A DNA stretch of 64,000 nucleotides, from positions 85,488-149,487 of the forward strand of contig VXBM01001597.1 in assembly GCA_013400155.1 (NCBI GenBank), given 5' to 3'. Below, in pieces: positions 1 through 13,900 of the stretch; position 1 is the first letter of the stretch, and each line of letters begins with the position of its first letter. The DNA comes from Helopsaltes ochotensis. Its lineage: Eukaryota; Chordata; Aves; Passeriformes; Locustellidae. The translations under genes were made by a program, and so were the position numbers. A model generated the notes under the pieces. The model was not told the DNA's origin. It saw nothing but the letters and a program-made list of their open reading frames with translations, and did not search any database.

Positions 1-905
1 GCTGCCACTCCTTGAATTGTGTACTATGTAATCATAGTAGTGTTTGTATGCAAAATGATTAGGTGCTACAGCCTCAGTTAAATTTTGTTTGAGTTGTATT
101 ATGCTGTTTCAAACACATTTTAACATAAACATGTTTTGCGGATTACTGGCTCTCTGCTTGCAGACAGGAGTTTTCAAGAATAAGCATACATAGGTTCTTC
201 TTATTTTCTTCTAGTTTCAGAGCTGTTTGATTATACTCAAGCCATGAGGACAAACTTTTCCCAGCAGTCAGCAGATGTGGGGTATTTTTAAAACATGCTT
301 ATAGTAATGTCAGAACCATAGCAATTGAGGGGGCGTAAAAATACCAGGACTAAAAACCAACATCTACCTTAACAAGCAAGAGTAACAGTTTTTTAAGAAC
401 AAGTAGGATCTGCTGTCACCTTCTTGTTCATGAAGGTGTTCTTGTCCACTTTTTCCTTGGTTTATAAATATAACAATCTGCATTTGAGAAATGGATTTAA
501 TAAAGATAACTAGCATCCTCTCTATCAGGCAGCATTTTATTAAGTCTCTAATTCTACTGCAAGCAGATTTATGTAAGCATTAAATGCTTTGGTAATCTCT
601 TTTATGTAGTTAGAGAAGAAGATAAAAATGTAATAACATTGCTATGTTCTGGCAAGCTGATACTTTAGATGTTGCTCTTGTTATTTCCTTTGTTTGCCTT
701 TTTGAAATAATATTTTCCCTTTAGTGTGTCTGGCTTGCTTCACAGTGCCTTGTAACAGCAGAGGTGCGTTTTGATATTCTGTAACCTTTGTTAAAACACC
801 CTGATTGCTTTTAATTATTAACACTTATTGGATTGTATATAGTATTTCCACAGATGATTTCATTGCACAACCTTGTCCAACATTTCTTTTGCTTAGCTTG
901 GATAT
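1..905. other. LGR4 intron sequence, nothing identified
   Basis: AT-rich non-coding sequence that should belong to the LGR4 intron upstream of the first visible coding exon. I looked for the LRR exon that should precede the one at 4878 (human exon 2) and found no matching coding stretch with splice sites here or anywhere up to 4877. That exon is either left of the window or inside the N gap. Confidence 0.6.
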
Positions 906-3180
906 GTGTGGTGGTTTCACGTTCGCCAAATCTCATTTACCAAATCTGTGGGATTTGACTAGGAGAAAATAAAAAGCACAACAGGCCTAAACTTGAAAGT
1001 TACATACATAGTTTNNNNNNNNNNNNNNNNNNNNNNNNNNNNNNNNNNNNNNNNNNNNNNNNNNNNNNNNNNNNNNNNNNNNNNNNNNNNNNNNNNNNNN
1101 NNNNNNNNNNNNNNNNNNNNNNNNNNNNNNNNNNNNNNNNNNNNNNNNNNNNNNNNNNNNNNNNNNNNNNNNNNNNNNNNNNNNNNNNNNNNNNNNNNNN
1201 NNNNNNNNNNNNNNNNNNNNNNNNNNNNNNNNNNNNNNNNNNNNNNNNNNNNNNNNNNNNNNNNNNNNNNNNNNNNNNNNNNNNNNNNNNNNNNNNNNNN
1301 NNNNNNNNNNNNNNNNNNNNNNNNNNNNNNNNNNNNNNNNNNNNNNNNNNNNNNNNNNNNNNNNNNNNNNNNNNNNNNNNNNNNNNNNNNNNNNNNNNNN
1401 NNNNNNNNNNNNNNNNNNNNNNNNNNNNNNNNNNNNNNNNNNNNNNNNNNGGTGATGGTTTCTGGTTAGCTCACTGGCCCGTTGATCACTTGCACTGATT
1501 ACCGTCCTCCTCCTGGCATTGTGTATTTGTGTTCTCTGTTGTTCAAATGCTAATAGCCTCCAGTCCCAGTAACTTGCAAGGGCAGTTTTCTCATTAACAG
1601 TTTTTCCCTGTTTTCCTCCCCATATAACAAGAATATATTATGTCAAATCTTATAAACCCGGTCTACTAAGATACCTATATCTAATATAAAACACAAATTA
1701 CTACAATATTTATAACAAAAACCCTTCTTTTCCCCACAAACTGTTCAATTTCCCTACGAACCAACATAGAGAGACAAAACTATGATTTTCAGTCAGTTTT
1801 ACCATTTAAACATAATCTTTCACCAACTCCTTGGGTGAGGAGTCTCCCCCTGAATGCTCCCATGGATCCCACAGACTACTTAGAACTGTTTTCATGTGGG
1901 TTTTAAGCGTCACAAAGAACAGGGCCCGCCCGGTAGGAAACCCCTGCTTTTGTGACTTTAATTCCATTTAGCAGTTTCCCCCTACTCCTCAATGGGCCAT
2001 ATTCAAACACTACAAGCTGGGTTTTTTTTTTTTCTTTAAAGGTGAACCACTTCAAAAAACAAAGGATACTTTGTCCCAAGGAACAGAAATATCTTCTCAA
2101 TTCTCCATGGACAAGGGGATCACTTATCTCAATCTCTGTTAAAATGTCTCGTAAAATCAATTTCCCATACTCACCACAACACCTTTTTTGCTCAAAGAAT
2201 CCACACATAATCTAAACAATCACCTCCCCAAATTACATATCTTCCTATTGTTTAAAGGAATATTTAGTTCAGTCTCCATGGTTTACATTTAGAGAAGTCC
2301 AGTAATGTCCACTTCCTCTTTTCCTTCATCCAATAATCCTATCAGTTCTTCCACAGACCTTTATCATACTGTCATTCTATGTTCAAATCAATCTGTCTTT
2401 TTCTCTCTCTCTGGGAAAAAGGTTGGACTTCTGAAAGCTTCATCTTGCTAGAAAATGGTTAAATCTCGCCCAGGTCCTGTGTTTTTCAGATGTTAATTCA
2501 TGGTGACAAGTTTCAAGGCTGTGTTGATGGTGTGGGGGGGCCTGCGGGATCCCATTCTCCAGTGGGCCAGCCACAGGTCCTGGACCAGGGAAGTCCACAG
2601 CCCAAGCTGCAGCCTTCGTCCTGCACGAGGCAGGCGGCTGGGGTGGGGGGGGCAAAAGGGCTGAGGCCGACCTGAGTCACTCCTGAGCAGGCAACGGCCC
2701 CCAGAAGGTCCAGCTAGACCTGGCCAGGGCTGCAGGGCTTAGACTGGGGCCCCCCCTCCTTCTTACGATGTTACCTGGTGAGACTGGGAGTTGTTGGGAC
2801 CCAGGAAGCCAGCCTGAGCCCGGCCAGGCTCTGCCGGCCTCCCCCCGCCACTGCCCCTGCAGGAGGGGGTGGGGGGAAAGCAGCAGACCCGGCTTGCGTA
2901 GATGTTACCTGTTCACTGCCGAGGAAAGGAAGAGACTGGGCTTAGACAATCTCATCTTTATATGTGTACTTAAGTTGTTTCCCAGTGGTCAAACAACATG
3001 CCTATATCCAAAGCACCTCTGATAGGGTGCTCCGTCTGCTGTCCCTATCAAATCAACTCCAGGGTCCTGACAGGGAAGTACTTTACATTTTTCCTTAACC
3101 AAAAACCAAACTGTGTCAACCCATAACAATATGAAACCCAAGTCTAAAAGCAAGTACTTTGGCTGAAACTTTTGCATCTT
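906..3180. mobile_element. probable LTR-retroelement remnant, family not identified
   Basis: Sequence composition changes sharply at about 906, where TGTGGTGGTTTC resembles the 5' terminus of avian LTRs. It is followed by an assembly gap, pyrimidine-rich sequence, and a G/C-rich block at 2500-2900. A 101-codon open frame on the - strand (1903-2208) and weak open frames at 2440-2655 and 2989-3177 are retroelement-like in character, but I cannot assign them to gag, pol or env. No target duplication or second LTR could be defined. The boundaries are approximate. It lies in an LGR4 intron. Confidence 0.4.
1015..1450. other. assembly gap (436 N)
   Basis: A run of N. It falls inside the probable LTR-element remnant, which may be why it was not assembled. 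The open frame that appears to span it on the + strand is an artefact of the Ns. Confidence 0.99.
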
Positions 3181-3705
3181 TTGTCAGTTATGGATTAGCA
3201 GGTGTTTTGCATTATTGTGTTTACCCTTGATAAAATACAGCTTATTAGCAGCTCAACCAAGGCTGGACTGCACAGAATCTGCTGGTCAGGGGAGAGGTAA
3301 AATGTTGAAGAGAAAAAAAAAGGAGTGGAGGAAGGGGGAATGAGCTGTTTGAAAGCAGCTGTTTTGACTTTCCTGCTTTACATTCTGCAGCATCTCCTGT
3401 CCATATTACTTTTAATATCACAGTGATTTTCATAATTTACTTTGTGTTAATGTCTAGCAGTCCAAATTTGAAACCTCATTTTGAGAGAGAGAGTGTATGG
3501 CTGAGAATCCTGTTCCATTTCCTCCTGCCCCAAAAGAGTTTCCTTTCTTGAAAAGTTCCTCCGAATAGCTGACCAAAAAGATGAAATATTAGCAATATTA
3601 CGTGTTGGTCATACTGTCAACCCTTGGTAAACATACCGCTTGCTTGTGAATATTGTTTTGATATTTGGGATTTTCATAGAGACTTCTGCTGCTTTGCTGT
3701 AGCAT

Positions 3706-4461
3706 TGTCTTGGTTTGAAAGACAGGTATCTGCTGGGGGGGCAGGACCTCCCTTTGGAATGGAGAATTCGAATCCCCTCCCTCCAAATTATTATAATTTA
3801 GGAAATTAAACGGGCTTCTCAGGCAGAGGTATGGGATTAGGAATAACAATTCTTTTTACTAGTATGTATAGCAGGACAAAACAAACAGCAATAACTACTA
3901 CAACACTAATAGTAGGATAGATCCAAAGACCTTAAGAGGTTTTGCTTCAGAGTCCGGGGGGCAGTCGGGTGCCGGGGCTCCGAGAGCACCAGGCTGAAAC
4001 GGTGGGAAACTCCCGGCCTGTGGTGAGATCAGAAGCGCTCTCTGATGGTAGTTGAAGTAGCAGGGGTGTCCTGGCCGAGCTCAATGTGATGGAAAAGCCC
4101 CCAAAGCACAAAGCAGTATCGAGGAGAACAGCGGCGGTGGGACAGGGCCGGCCCGGCTCCAGCAGGGCGGAGAAGGCGAGCCCGGAGTTCCGAGGCACAC
4201 AAGGAGCCGATGCAGGTTCCCCAGGTAGCAGCAATGACCTCCGTCTGCAGCAAGCAGCAGCAGCTGTCCTCTCCCCGAATGCTGGGACCAAGAGAGCGAA
4301 ACTGTCCCCAGGCTCGTTCTTTACCTGCTTCCCAGCCCTCGTGGTACCTTCTTCTTTTGTTTTAGCCAAGTACCCACAAGTATCCAGCGATCAGTCTAGT
4401 AGCAACCAAGGTGGGGGAAGAAAATTCCACAAAACAGGAAAAACAATTCCAACCCCCAACA
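3706..4461. mobile_element. solo LTR, family A copy 1
   Basis: A 756-bp unit that starts TGTCTTGGTTTGAAAG and ends ACCCCCAACA, so it has the TG...CA ends of an LTR. The flanks are agcat on the left and agtat on the right, a 5-bp target duplication with one mismatch. A second copy of the same family, in the same orientation, is at 53237-55371; the two match over the first ~180 bp and again over the GC-rich middle and the end. No internal retroviral genes are attached, so it is probably a solo LTR. The transcriptional orientation of the LTR itself was not settled. It lies 416 bp upstream of an LGR4 coding exon. Confidence 0.75.
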
Positions 4462-4877
4462 AGTATATAGCTGTTTTTACTTAACTTCATACTTTCTTCA
4501 GAAACTGCTGTATCGATTAACAATATATGTGTACCAATGCATGTGTTTCAGTAGAGCAATGCTGAAAGCCAGAGGATTGTGTTGGTAAATGCGCTGTCAA
4601 GCCTAGTACGAAAATAAGGTTCTTCAGCATTCTAGGATGTGTTTTTTCTAGCACGTTGCTAAAGAATGTCCACAAGGCTGAGTAATTCATCCTCATTGTT
4701 AAAAATGTTTTATAAGTAAAAAGCTGTTACAAACCTGGAAGGTTGTGAATGTAGTGTAATTGAATGCAAAATGCATAATTGCTTACAAGATTTGATATAG
4801 GATTGGTTTTCCTTGTTAAATGGTTGTAGAAGTACTGTATTTTGTGACTGAAATTTTATTGCAATTTTTTTTTCCAG

Positions 4878-4949
4878 GCGACTGGCTGGCAATGACCTTA
4901 CTTTTATCCATCCAAAGGCCTTGTCTGGGTTGAAAGAACTCAAAGTTCT
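4878..4949 (+). CDS. LGR4: LGR4 exon (human exon 3 equivalent)
   Basis: A 72-nt exon between ...ttttccag and gtaagt. It encodes one 24-residue LRR beginning RLAGNDLTFIHPKAL, and splits a Leu codon at its 3' edge (phase 2). This repeat is in the part of the ectodomain that contributes to R-spondin binding in known structures. The intron that follows (1.4 kb) contains nothing I can identify. Confidence 0.96.
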
Positions 4950-7900
4950 GTAAGTAATTGGGTTTTAGCTAGCTGTATGCTTTCTTAGTGCATAGCCAGA
5001 CTGTTTCCTGGTAGGCTGGAAAATTTTTTTCCCCTCTGTCCTCCTAAAGTACAGTTCTCCTATCCTATTTTTTTTTTCTTTTAAAAGCCTTCTGGATGTG
5101 GTTAAGATGACAGTGATGAACTAGACCAAACTATAATTATTGCATTTTATTAGAACACTTATTTGTTTCTGAAGTATATCTTGTAGCAGAAGAATCAGAG
5201 GAAAAATCCTACAAAGGACATGTAAGCTTTTGTTGTTCTCCACACCTTCAGCATACTCTGTCAGGTGCCCTGACATTATCAGTTACATAGATATTTAATA
5301 TGCTGTTTGAATTGTTCCTAATGGCAACAGAAAAAATTGTTGTAGTTTGATGTTTCTCTAGGTGAAAATAAAAAATACCTTTGTTTTTCTGTCTGAGATA
5401 AGAATTTTTATAGCAGTTGTTTTTCCATAGCTAAGGATAAATAAAGCTTTCTGTTCTTCAAGGTTTTAAAAAACTCTATTCAAAAACTGCAGCATTTCTG
5501 ATGATGTAAATACTTCTAAATGCTAGCAATAGGTAGTTAATTAAAGAGATACTAAAAAAAATGGCAGACCTTGAGGCTTTATAAGACATTATTACCAGGC
5601 TACAGATTAGGGAACTGCCCATTTGCAATACTATTTAATATGATATTTTGTTAATTGAATGCGTTGTGTCAACACTCTTGAAGGCATCTCCATTGCAGTA
5701 CTAACACTGGAGGTGCCTGAAATTCTAGCACTTCTTGGAAAAATGCGGGACATGGGTCTTAATTAACAATTAACTTGTCTGCCTGAATTTTTACCCCTGC
5801 ATGCGCCAAAACCAAGTAAGATTTTATAAGGTTATTTACATTATCTTTATAAAAGAACTAATGTGACATAGATTTTGATGAAACCCCCAACAGTATAGCT
5901 TAATTCAGCTTGGCTCAATGGTGCTTTGTTGGGAGCACACTTTGTAAATTAGATTGTTAATGCCTTGTGTATTGATGTGACTTCAGGAAAAATTAGAGGT
6001 TTATGTGTTTTCTAGCATGCATAAGATAATTCCCCAAGAAAACAATAAGATATCATCTCTTGTAGCAAATTTGTCCTAGTGTTAAGTTACTTAATATCTT
6101 CAGTGAGTTCCCAAAGGAATTTCATCATATTGTGTCAGAGCTTGTTCTCTGCAAGTTAATGTTGTTAATAAAACTGAAATAGACCACTTTCTTGTTTCAT
6201 TGCTGCCTTTGGGTATCTGGTCTGGAAAATTCTATGTGCATTTACAAATGCTAGAAATCTGGGAAACCATAACAGAGCTATGGGCTTTTCTGTTACCTCT
6301 AGCTTTGATAAAGATGATTGTCAAATCCTACTTCATTAACACAGTAGATTTTTGCAGAACCCTACAGAACAATCAGCTGAAGACTGTACCTAATGATGCC
6401 ATCAGAGGATTAAGCGGCTTGCAGTCCTTGTAAGTTGCCTTACTTTGCTTTTGGTTTTGGATTTTTCTCCAAGTTCCACTTTCAGTCACTCTGTATGCCT
6501 TTGCTTCATTCTATAGAGCTATGAGTATAATGAAGTATGTGTAATAATGTACCTGGAGTTTCTGAAAGTGCAATTGTAACTGGAACAAAGTTTCACAATT
6601 AAAATTCATAAGGAATTTTATTTGTCATCTTTGGAGGAGTGACCAAGCTCTTTCAAAACTCAAACACCAGTTACAAGATTGCTGTATGAATGCAGTGGTG
6701 GTGTAGTTAAACTCTAAACCCTCTTGCATATCCTGAGGTATTTAAGCAGTTCTTAATTGTTGTGCAAAAATGAATGATGCCCAAGTCTTTTATATCCAGA
6801 GCAGGAAAAGGGATTTCTGGGAAGTATTACTTGAGACATGCATAGTATTGGTTTTACATGAAGGTGTTGAAATCTCACAGATAGTTATAAATACCTCAAC
6901 CATTATTGCTAGTTGTATATAAGTTATTTCATATGTGTTTATACTATCTCATGGCTTGTTATGTTTTATAAAGCATCTTAATCAGACCATAATACTTAGT
7001 TACAGCTCTCTACATGGTAGATGCCTATCACTGTGAGGAGGAGATGGGAGGGGCTGCAAAATTTTTCCTTCTTCCTGCTTACCTCCAGAGAGCGAAGGGG
7101 GGAGAGAGAGAGAGTGTGTAAATTATCTATTCTCTCTGTGCCAAAGTTCAGGCTTCTGGCCCAAGAATGTTTCTTTTAGATTATTATGGAATTTTGAAAA
7201 AAAAATTATATTTGCAAACTATTGGCAGACTTTTGCAGAGGTACTTTTCTGTATTCCCTAAGTTTGGATCTTGGCCCTGCTTCCTGTAGCTGCTTGGATA
7301 TTCCAGTAAGCAGTGAATTCAATGTCTGCATTTCACTCTTGTTTTAGTGTATGTGTAGAAGAGAAAAAACCTTGGTCTTGGTGCAAATACTCTGCCTCAG
7401 TAATAAAAGCCCTTAAAATTGCATAATACAGATAAACCTTTAGTAACAATTTAAAACAAAACAAAAACTTCTTCCTGGCTTCCAGCAATTCTTTGATGCG
7501 AAAAAGGGAAACTGCTTTAGTAAAAATGTTCGTCTACAAATCATCCATTTCATTTTCAGTGAACATACTTTTTTCTATACATATTTACAGTAATGTTTGT
7601 CCTCTAATTAAAGTTTAAAATACTAAATCTCCAGGTGCTGGTGATGATAATTTGATGATAATTTAATATGCAAAAGGGAAGGAACAAAATTTAAGAGAAA
7701 AGTAATGTATAAATTTAGCCATCATCTCTTTTTTTAAAAATTCATATTTTTTTAATATTTTTGGAAAGATGACTATGTTAGAACTATTTTTAAAAAAAAG
7801 CGGTTTTTTTAAGTTTTGAAAAAAATAGGATGATTATGTAAAGATTTTATAATGTAATCATTATAATCACTTGGCCATAATATGCTTACAATTAAAATGT

Positions 7901-10900
7901 AATTGTAAATTTAAAATGTGGTGAAATTTCAGTTTCTAGGAGCTTCATTGTTCAAGGACAAATGATAAACCATATCAATTTTAAGATGATGAAAAAGGAG
8001 GAAATTAGGTTAGTAAGTAGTAGCAAGCTGCTTGTTACTTCTTTTTCTGAGGAAAACCAAATTGAGATTTCCAGATAACTGTTGGAAATATGGTGGGAAA
8101 ATCCAGTCTGGAAGTCACTTTTATCAGAATCACAGACAATTCTGAGTTGGAAGGATCACTGAATCCAGCTCTCTGGTGAAAGGTCCACACAGGGATTGAA
8201 CCCGTGACCTTTTTAGTAGAACCATGCTCTTAACCAACTGAGCTAATCTGAAACTCAAGAAGATTTTTATCATGTTGGTTTTTTTTTCCATGCACTGATG
8301 TGACTCATCCTTTGGTTTGTCCCTCTCTGTTCCTGAGACTGATATGTCTGCATTGTAAGACCACTGTAATTTGTTAGAATGGGCAGGAATTTGAGAATAA
8401 ATTGGGCTTTGATAGAAGTATAGTGAGAGATGAAAAGCTTTTTTTCTACACAATTTGTTTACTTCACCAGAATGCATTTCTGTGATTTTAGTGAATTTTC
8501 AGGAAAACTTTGTTAGCATTACTCATGCATAATTACCCTGATTATCCATATACCCTAGTAATGCAGATAGCACCTTCTGGCAAAGGAGTGTAAGACCGGT
8601 CCTCTGAATTTTGTGTCTGAACATGGAAGCATAAGTGTCAGCGTCCTGCTTTATTATATTAAAAAAAGGGAAAAAAGTTTATTCCCCTCCCTAAGGAATT
8701 CTTGTGAATTTGCTGCGAGCATCTTTTAACACAAATAACTGACTGTGGAGTAAATGTTAAAAACACCTGCTTCTACTATTTTATATAATCTCCATCCCAG
8801 ACCTGCAAGTTTACATTACTGAAACATTACTGAACTGTCCCTCTTTTGGCAGTTTCCCAGTTTACTCTGAAGTATGTTTCAAACCATGACACAGGGGTAT
8901 TTTTTTCTAGGTGAAAGCACAAATTATTCCTCATAAAACTTTGGGGAGATTGATAATAATTTCATTTCAAACACCTTTACAAATGTTTTCTGTCTTAATG
9001 TGCTTCAGCTTTTTAGCTTCATAGGAAGGCAGTTGCCACTATGTGGTATGTATAAACAAACTCAGTAAACATACCTGGGTGGAAATAAAGATGGTTACAG
9101 GAGCTTCATGATCTGTAGTGTCTATAATTCAGCTGGTGAATAGCCAGCCTGGTTCAGAATACTAAATGACAACTCTTTATTTTCTGTTTGCATTGAATAT
9201 TTTTCCCAGCTCTGGCCTCCAAAAGAGAGTTCAAATGGGATTCTTTACATGGAGGTGAAATTTAGCAAAATTAAGGACTTCTACTGAGTGGAAGCTTGCT
9301 GTATAGCGCCCCAGAAAAGTTTATCTGTCAAGATGTATGCTCACATTGCTGTGATAGGTGCAACTGTGGGACAGCTCTACCAAGGGCGAAGCCACTGGTT
9401 GTCCAGCTTGTGCCTGCCTCTTTTAGTAGCAGAAAAACCTGACAAAGAGCTTCACAAATGTAAACAATAGTCTTGATGCATTTTGATTACTGCAAAGCAT
9501 CGACAACATGCTTTTTTATTACAAGGCCTTGAAGTGGTACACTTTGTATTTTAGATCTGGAAATGGTGTTGGTGAGGTTTATGGGCAAACCAAGGGTCAG
9601 ACAGAGAGCAAGAGGTACAGCAGCACAGTGGTGTGCTGTTCAGCAGCTTGTGAAGCTGCTTCCTGGGAGCGACTGGGAAGCCATTAAAGAAAGTCACTCC
9701 TTTAAGTACCTTGGCATATTTGACTGTGATGACTTATTTTGGTAACACTATTTATTCTGAGCTTTGATCCAGAATCTGCAGATTTATAAAACGGGTCTGT
9801 AAACTGCAGCAATTTTTAGGGTTGCTCTGATTGACCACAGAAACCTAGCTACGTAGGACTAGTAGGAATATTCTAGTACAATCCCCAGTGTGTGACAAAT
9901 ACTGGAATGACACTATTTAAACAAAGACTTTTAGATGCAAAGGAAAACTTTATTCCTCTTGAATAAAAACGCACAAACCTAATTGCCACTGTGCATTTGC
10001 CATCAAATCCAGGAGTCTTTTGAAAGCCTGTCAGTATCTGCTAAGGTATTAGGTATTATTTATTATAATTGTAGTTCTACTGTCCCAGCACATGTGCACA
10101 CTTGTCCACATGCAGGGAATATTTGAGCATTCTGCAGCAACAGTTCAAAGCACTGCAGCTCAGCTGTTCTGCCAGATTCCCAAATTGTTGGGATTTGGGA
10201 TCATGCCAGTGTGATACTCAACTGTGATAGCTCCTGTCTTTTTTGTTGTATGGGTGTTCACCTGAGCTGCACGGGTAAGTGTCTTCATGCATGTGGTCAG
10301 CAGTCCTTTTCTGCAGTACTTGGTGGCAATTCTGGCTCCCTGAACAGCCCAATCTGCTCACAGCAGGATCATAACCAGTTTTTCAGTCTGGTTTTCTATC
10401 TTAGGATGCTGCAGCAGGCTTGAAGCAGGATAATGCAGGAGGCATGAATCAACTGGGGTGGGATAATATTTTCTGGGAGTGGAAGTCATCTTGACCCAGG
10501 TAGGAAAGACTAGGGTCTTAATGTAGAACTGAAAGGAATGAGAGCAGAATCATGTTTTGCAGGGTAAAAATGTGTGATAAAAGCATGGGGACAGAGAATG
10601 GAGGCATATTTCAGATAGGACACATTTAAAATATGTTCTGTAGCACGTATCAGTGACAGTTTTGCATTTCTAGCTTGTTTTTTGTATTTTATGAAGGATT
10701 CCTTACACAGATCAAGTTCATATCTGTATTTATTTAAAAAGTCAAATTTAGAAACCTTTTGCTGGTAATGAAACTGCCCAATTTTAAGCCATAGTTCATG
10801 TTGCTGAGAATTTCAGTAACATAAACCATAAATGCAAAATGTGTCAGAAGGAAAGATCCCTGAAGAGAACAATGGAAACATGATCTTACGTCAAAAAATA

Positions 10901-13900
10901 CAGAGTTCTGTTCTAATTCTGCTATTTTCTTCTTAAAGAGTGCCTTAGGGCTCCTGTTGATAATTTTGTGATTCTGGATTATAGAGTTTGGAAGGACAAC
11001 ACATGTCTGTAGGGACACTAGTGTCTGGGAGGCTGTGGAAGGTGTTCATCAATATCAATGACTAGATGAAGTTAAGAAGCTTTAAAGGGTTATATATGTA
11101 GTATGCACCCCTAACTGTGGCAGGTGTCTTTTCAGCTAAGCAACTTTCAATGGTTTTTCTTCAGAGGTTTACTAATTTCCTGCTTTGCTATTATAAAGCA
11201 GTTAAAGAGCATTAGCCCTCAGATTTAGTCTACTTTAAGATACGGGATTAATCAGAATGGGAATGGAAGAAATTGACACATTTTCTCTTTAACCTGCAAA
11301 ACCAATACAGACTTAAATACACTGAATATGTTTTTATTCCTTGAATGTTTAGAGTTAAGAATGTATAAGAGCTCTTCTGAGCGTATCTGATTCTGCTGAA
11401 AAATGTTTAAATATACTGCTCTGTACACTTCACATATTTTTCTACGCTGTCTTTACCTTTAGAAGGTGTTCTGGTTTTCTTGAAAGTGAGGTATGGTTTT
11501 TTGTGAACTTCAGGAATTTCTGGGATTATTGTATTTCTTTTTTTTTTTAATGTCTGGGCTTCCTTAAGGAATTGCAAAGTTTAAATAAAATCAGGGAATT
11601 ATTTAGAAATTGAATGATCAGAAATTTAAATGAGATGGTAAAAGTTAAATACTATGTAAGCAAAATTAGCTGAATCCTCTGTGGGTACTTTGCAGCAAAC
11701 TATGACCTCTGACTGGTACCATCTAAACATTTAGATGGAAGAAACAGATGTACTGTGTGCTGGCACATCAGTACTGGTGATTGAAATAGCTTCAGCATGT
11801 ATCATTAGTTTCTGAGGGCTGCTGTAAATTTGTCTTTGAATAAAGCAAATCCTTGTATTGATGTTCTCAACATAAAATGAATGCACAGAGAGCCACTGCT
11901 TGATACAGTGAGCAAAATCTCAAGAGTGTTTTAAAGTACCTCTGTTAACATGGGTTATTGCCTCCCACTGTAGCAGAATTTCTGAGGTACCAGGCTTATC
12001 AGTACTCAACTTCAAGACCCAAAAATCTACTCCACTGTTAGTGGAGTGATTCCTTTGTAGTTTTTGAAGGAGCACTTAAAACAGCAATGTTCATTAACGA
12101 TTGCCATTGAGCAGAAGTGGTTTAACACAAGAGCTGGGAGTGATTTGCCTTTTATTAACATCAGCAGTAAACTCCTGCTGTACAAGACTGTTAATTAGGT
12201 GATTAGTACAAGGCTGTTAAAATTTCCTAGTCGCTGAAGCCTGGAAGACTGCCTGTGGTCACAGATGAGAGCTAGTGAGGCTGGGAGGCTGGTCCTGGAG
12301 GCCTCTCAGGTGTTACCTATAGGGGATGCAGGCTATAGGGCAGTTGCCCTAAGCAGTGTGTGTACATTTGTATGTAAAATTCATTTATATGTGTGTATTA
12401 GATTTGGAACTTCTATTCATTTGAATTGATGTAGGCGTTCTTACTAGTTCTGGTTTCCTTAAAGCAGAGTCAATTGTTTGAAGACGTTTTAATGTCCTGT
12501 TTTAACAATATATCAAATACTGATGTAAGAGCTGTTGAGTGTTTAAGTTTCTGTCATCCTCCTGCTCTTTTCTTCTGGAGTTGGTGCCTGTGTGAGGCGG
12601 GATCATGAGAGGAATAGAAGTGAAGATGACAGCTCCACAGCTGAGCTCTTAAATTATAGCTAAAACGTAAAGATCGCTCACAAGCCAATGCCTATAAGAA
12701 AGCTGGAACTGGAGTAGCTTCTAGAAGATTAAGGTACATGCTGCAGCTCTAATTGGAAGAATATAGTTGTGTGTTTAGCAATATAATGGAAAAAGACAGT
12801 CTTTGTACAAAGTCCAGTCCAAACAAAGAATATTGCTTGTTCTTTGTTAATTATTGCACCTAGGAAATATTCCCTTATCTACCTTAAAGAAAAGTTGTGG
12901 TCCTTAACTGTTAATATTTTGTGGAGGTTGTCAAATATTTTAGGTTTGCTTTTCAGTTGTTTCACTAAGTGCTTTGTTCTGTGCATTTCACACTAAATAG
13001 GAATGTTTCAACTGTGTTTTGTGCATTCAGTATCATGTTAATAAGCTTTGACTGTTTGGAAGAGAAAAAAATAACCATGGCATATTAGGCTCTTAGGAGA
13101 AATGAAGCAATACAAAAAAAATTATGTGGATGAGGCCACATAAATTAAAAATATTTCTTTCACTTCCAAACTTTCCTGCTCAATGTCACTGGTCGGTGGT
13201 GCTATTCTTTCCCCCCTCATCTTTTCTGCTGTGGGATGGAGAAAATAAACACAACAGATTGGATGGCTGTGGACAGTCGCCAATTTAAAGTATGGTTTAC
13301 TTGGGAACTTGATCCATCTGTTACGGAGGACAGAGATCTTGATTGAGGCCTGTTTCTTGAGCATGCTACTTCTCTTAAAAAAGACCAAACCAACCCCTTC
13401 CCCCAACAAAAACAAACAAAACAACAACAACAAACAGAAAGAAAAAGTGGGGGAGGAGTAGGGAGAAATTAGAAGACTCGGATATGTTTATTGCATTGGG
13501 AAATAATTCTTTGATCTTCAGGAAGCTGTGTAAATTTAGCAGAGAATAAAGGTAATTTCTAGTTGCTTTTTTTTCTGAAGCAGAGCCTCCAGCTTTTTTC
13601 CTCTCTCCCTCCAGCCTCTTTGTTTCCCTCCTTTATTATCACCAGACTTCAGTTTCTCTGAAACGTTCTAGCATCTGTGCAGCCCAAGAGTATTCAAATA
13701 GAATAACATATACAGCTGTCAGACCATGGGGCAAATGATACGTGGATGCCAGCGTATGAACCATAGGAATTACCTCTTTGATATACAGCCTTAGAGTTAA
13801 TGACACCTCACTCATCTTAGGAAAGAACTTTGCAGACAATTTTGTAACCTCCCACTTGTAATAATATATTTGTTGATTAATTTGAAGTCTTTTTGGACTT

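Noticed and set aside
993..1469. 158-codon open frame
   Set aside because: It consists almost wholly of N from the assembly gap.
1..4877. LGR4 exon 2 (the first LRR exon)
   Set aside because: Searched for by its expected protein pattern and splice sites; nothing fits in the readable sequence.
8180..8252. A tRNA gene on the - strand
   Set aside because: A and B boxes are present but the anticodon arm is altered and the body is fused to a CR1-type tail, so it is a SINE head.
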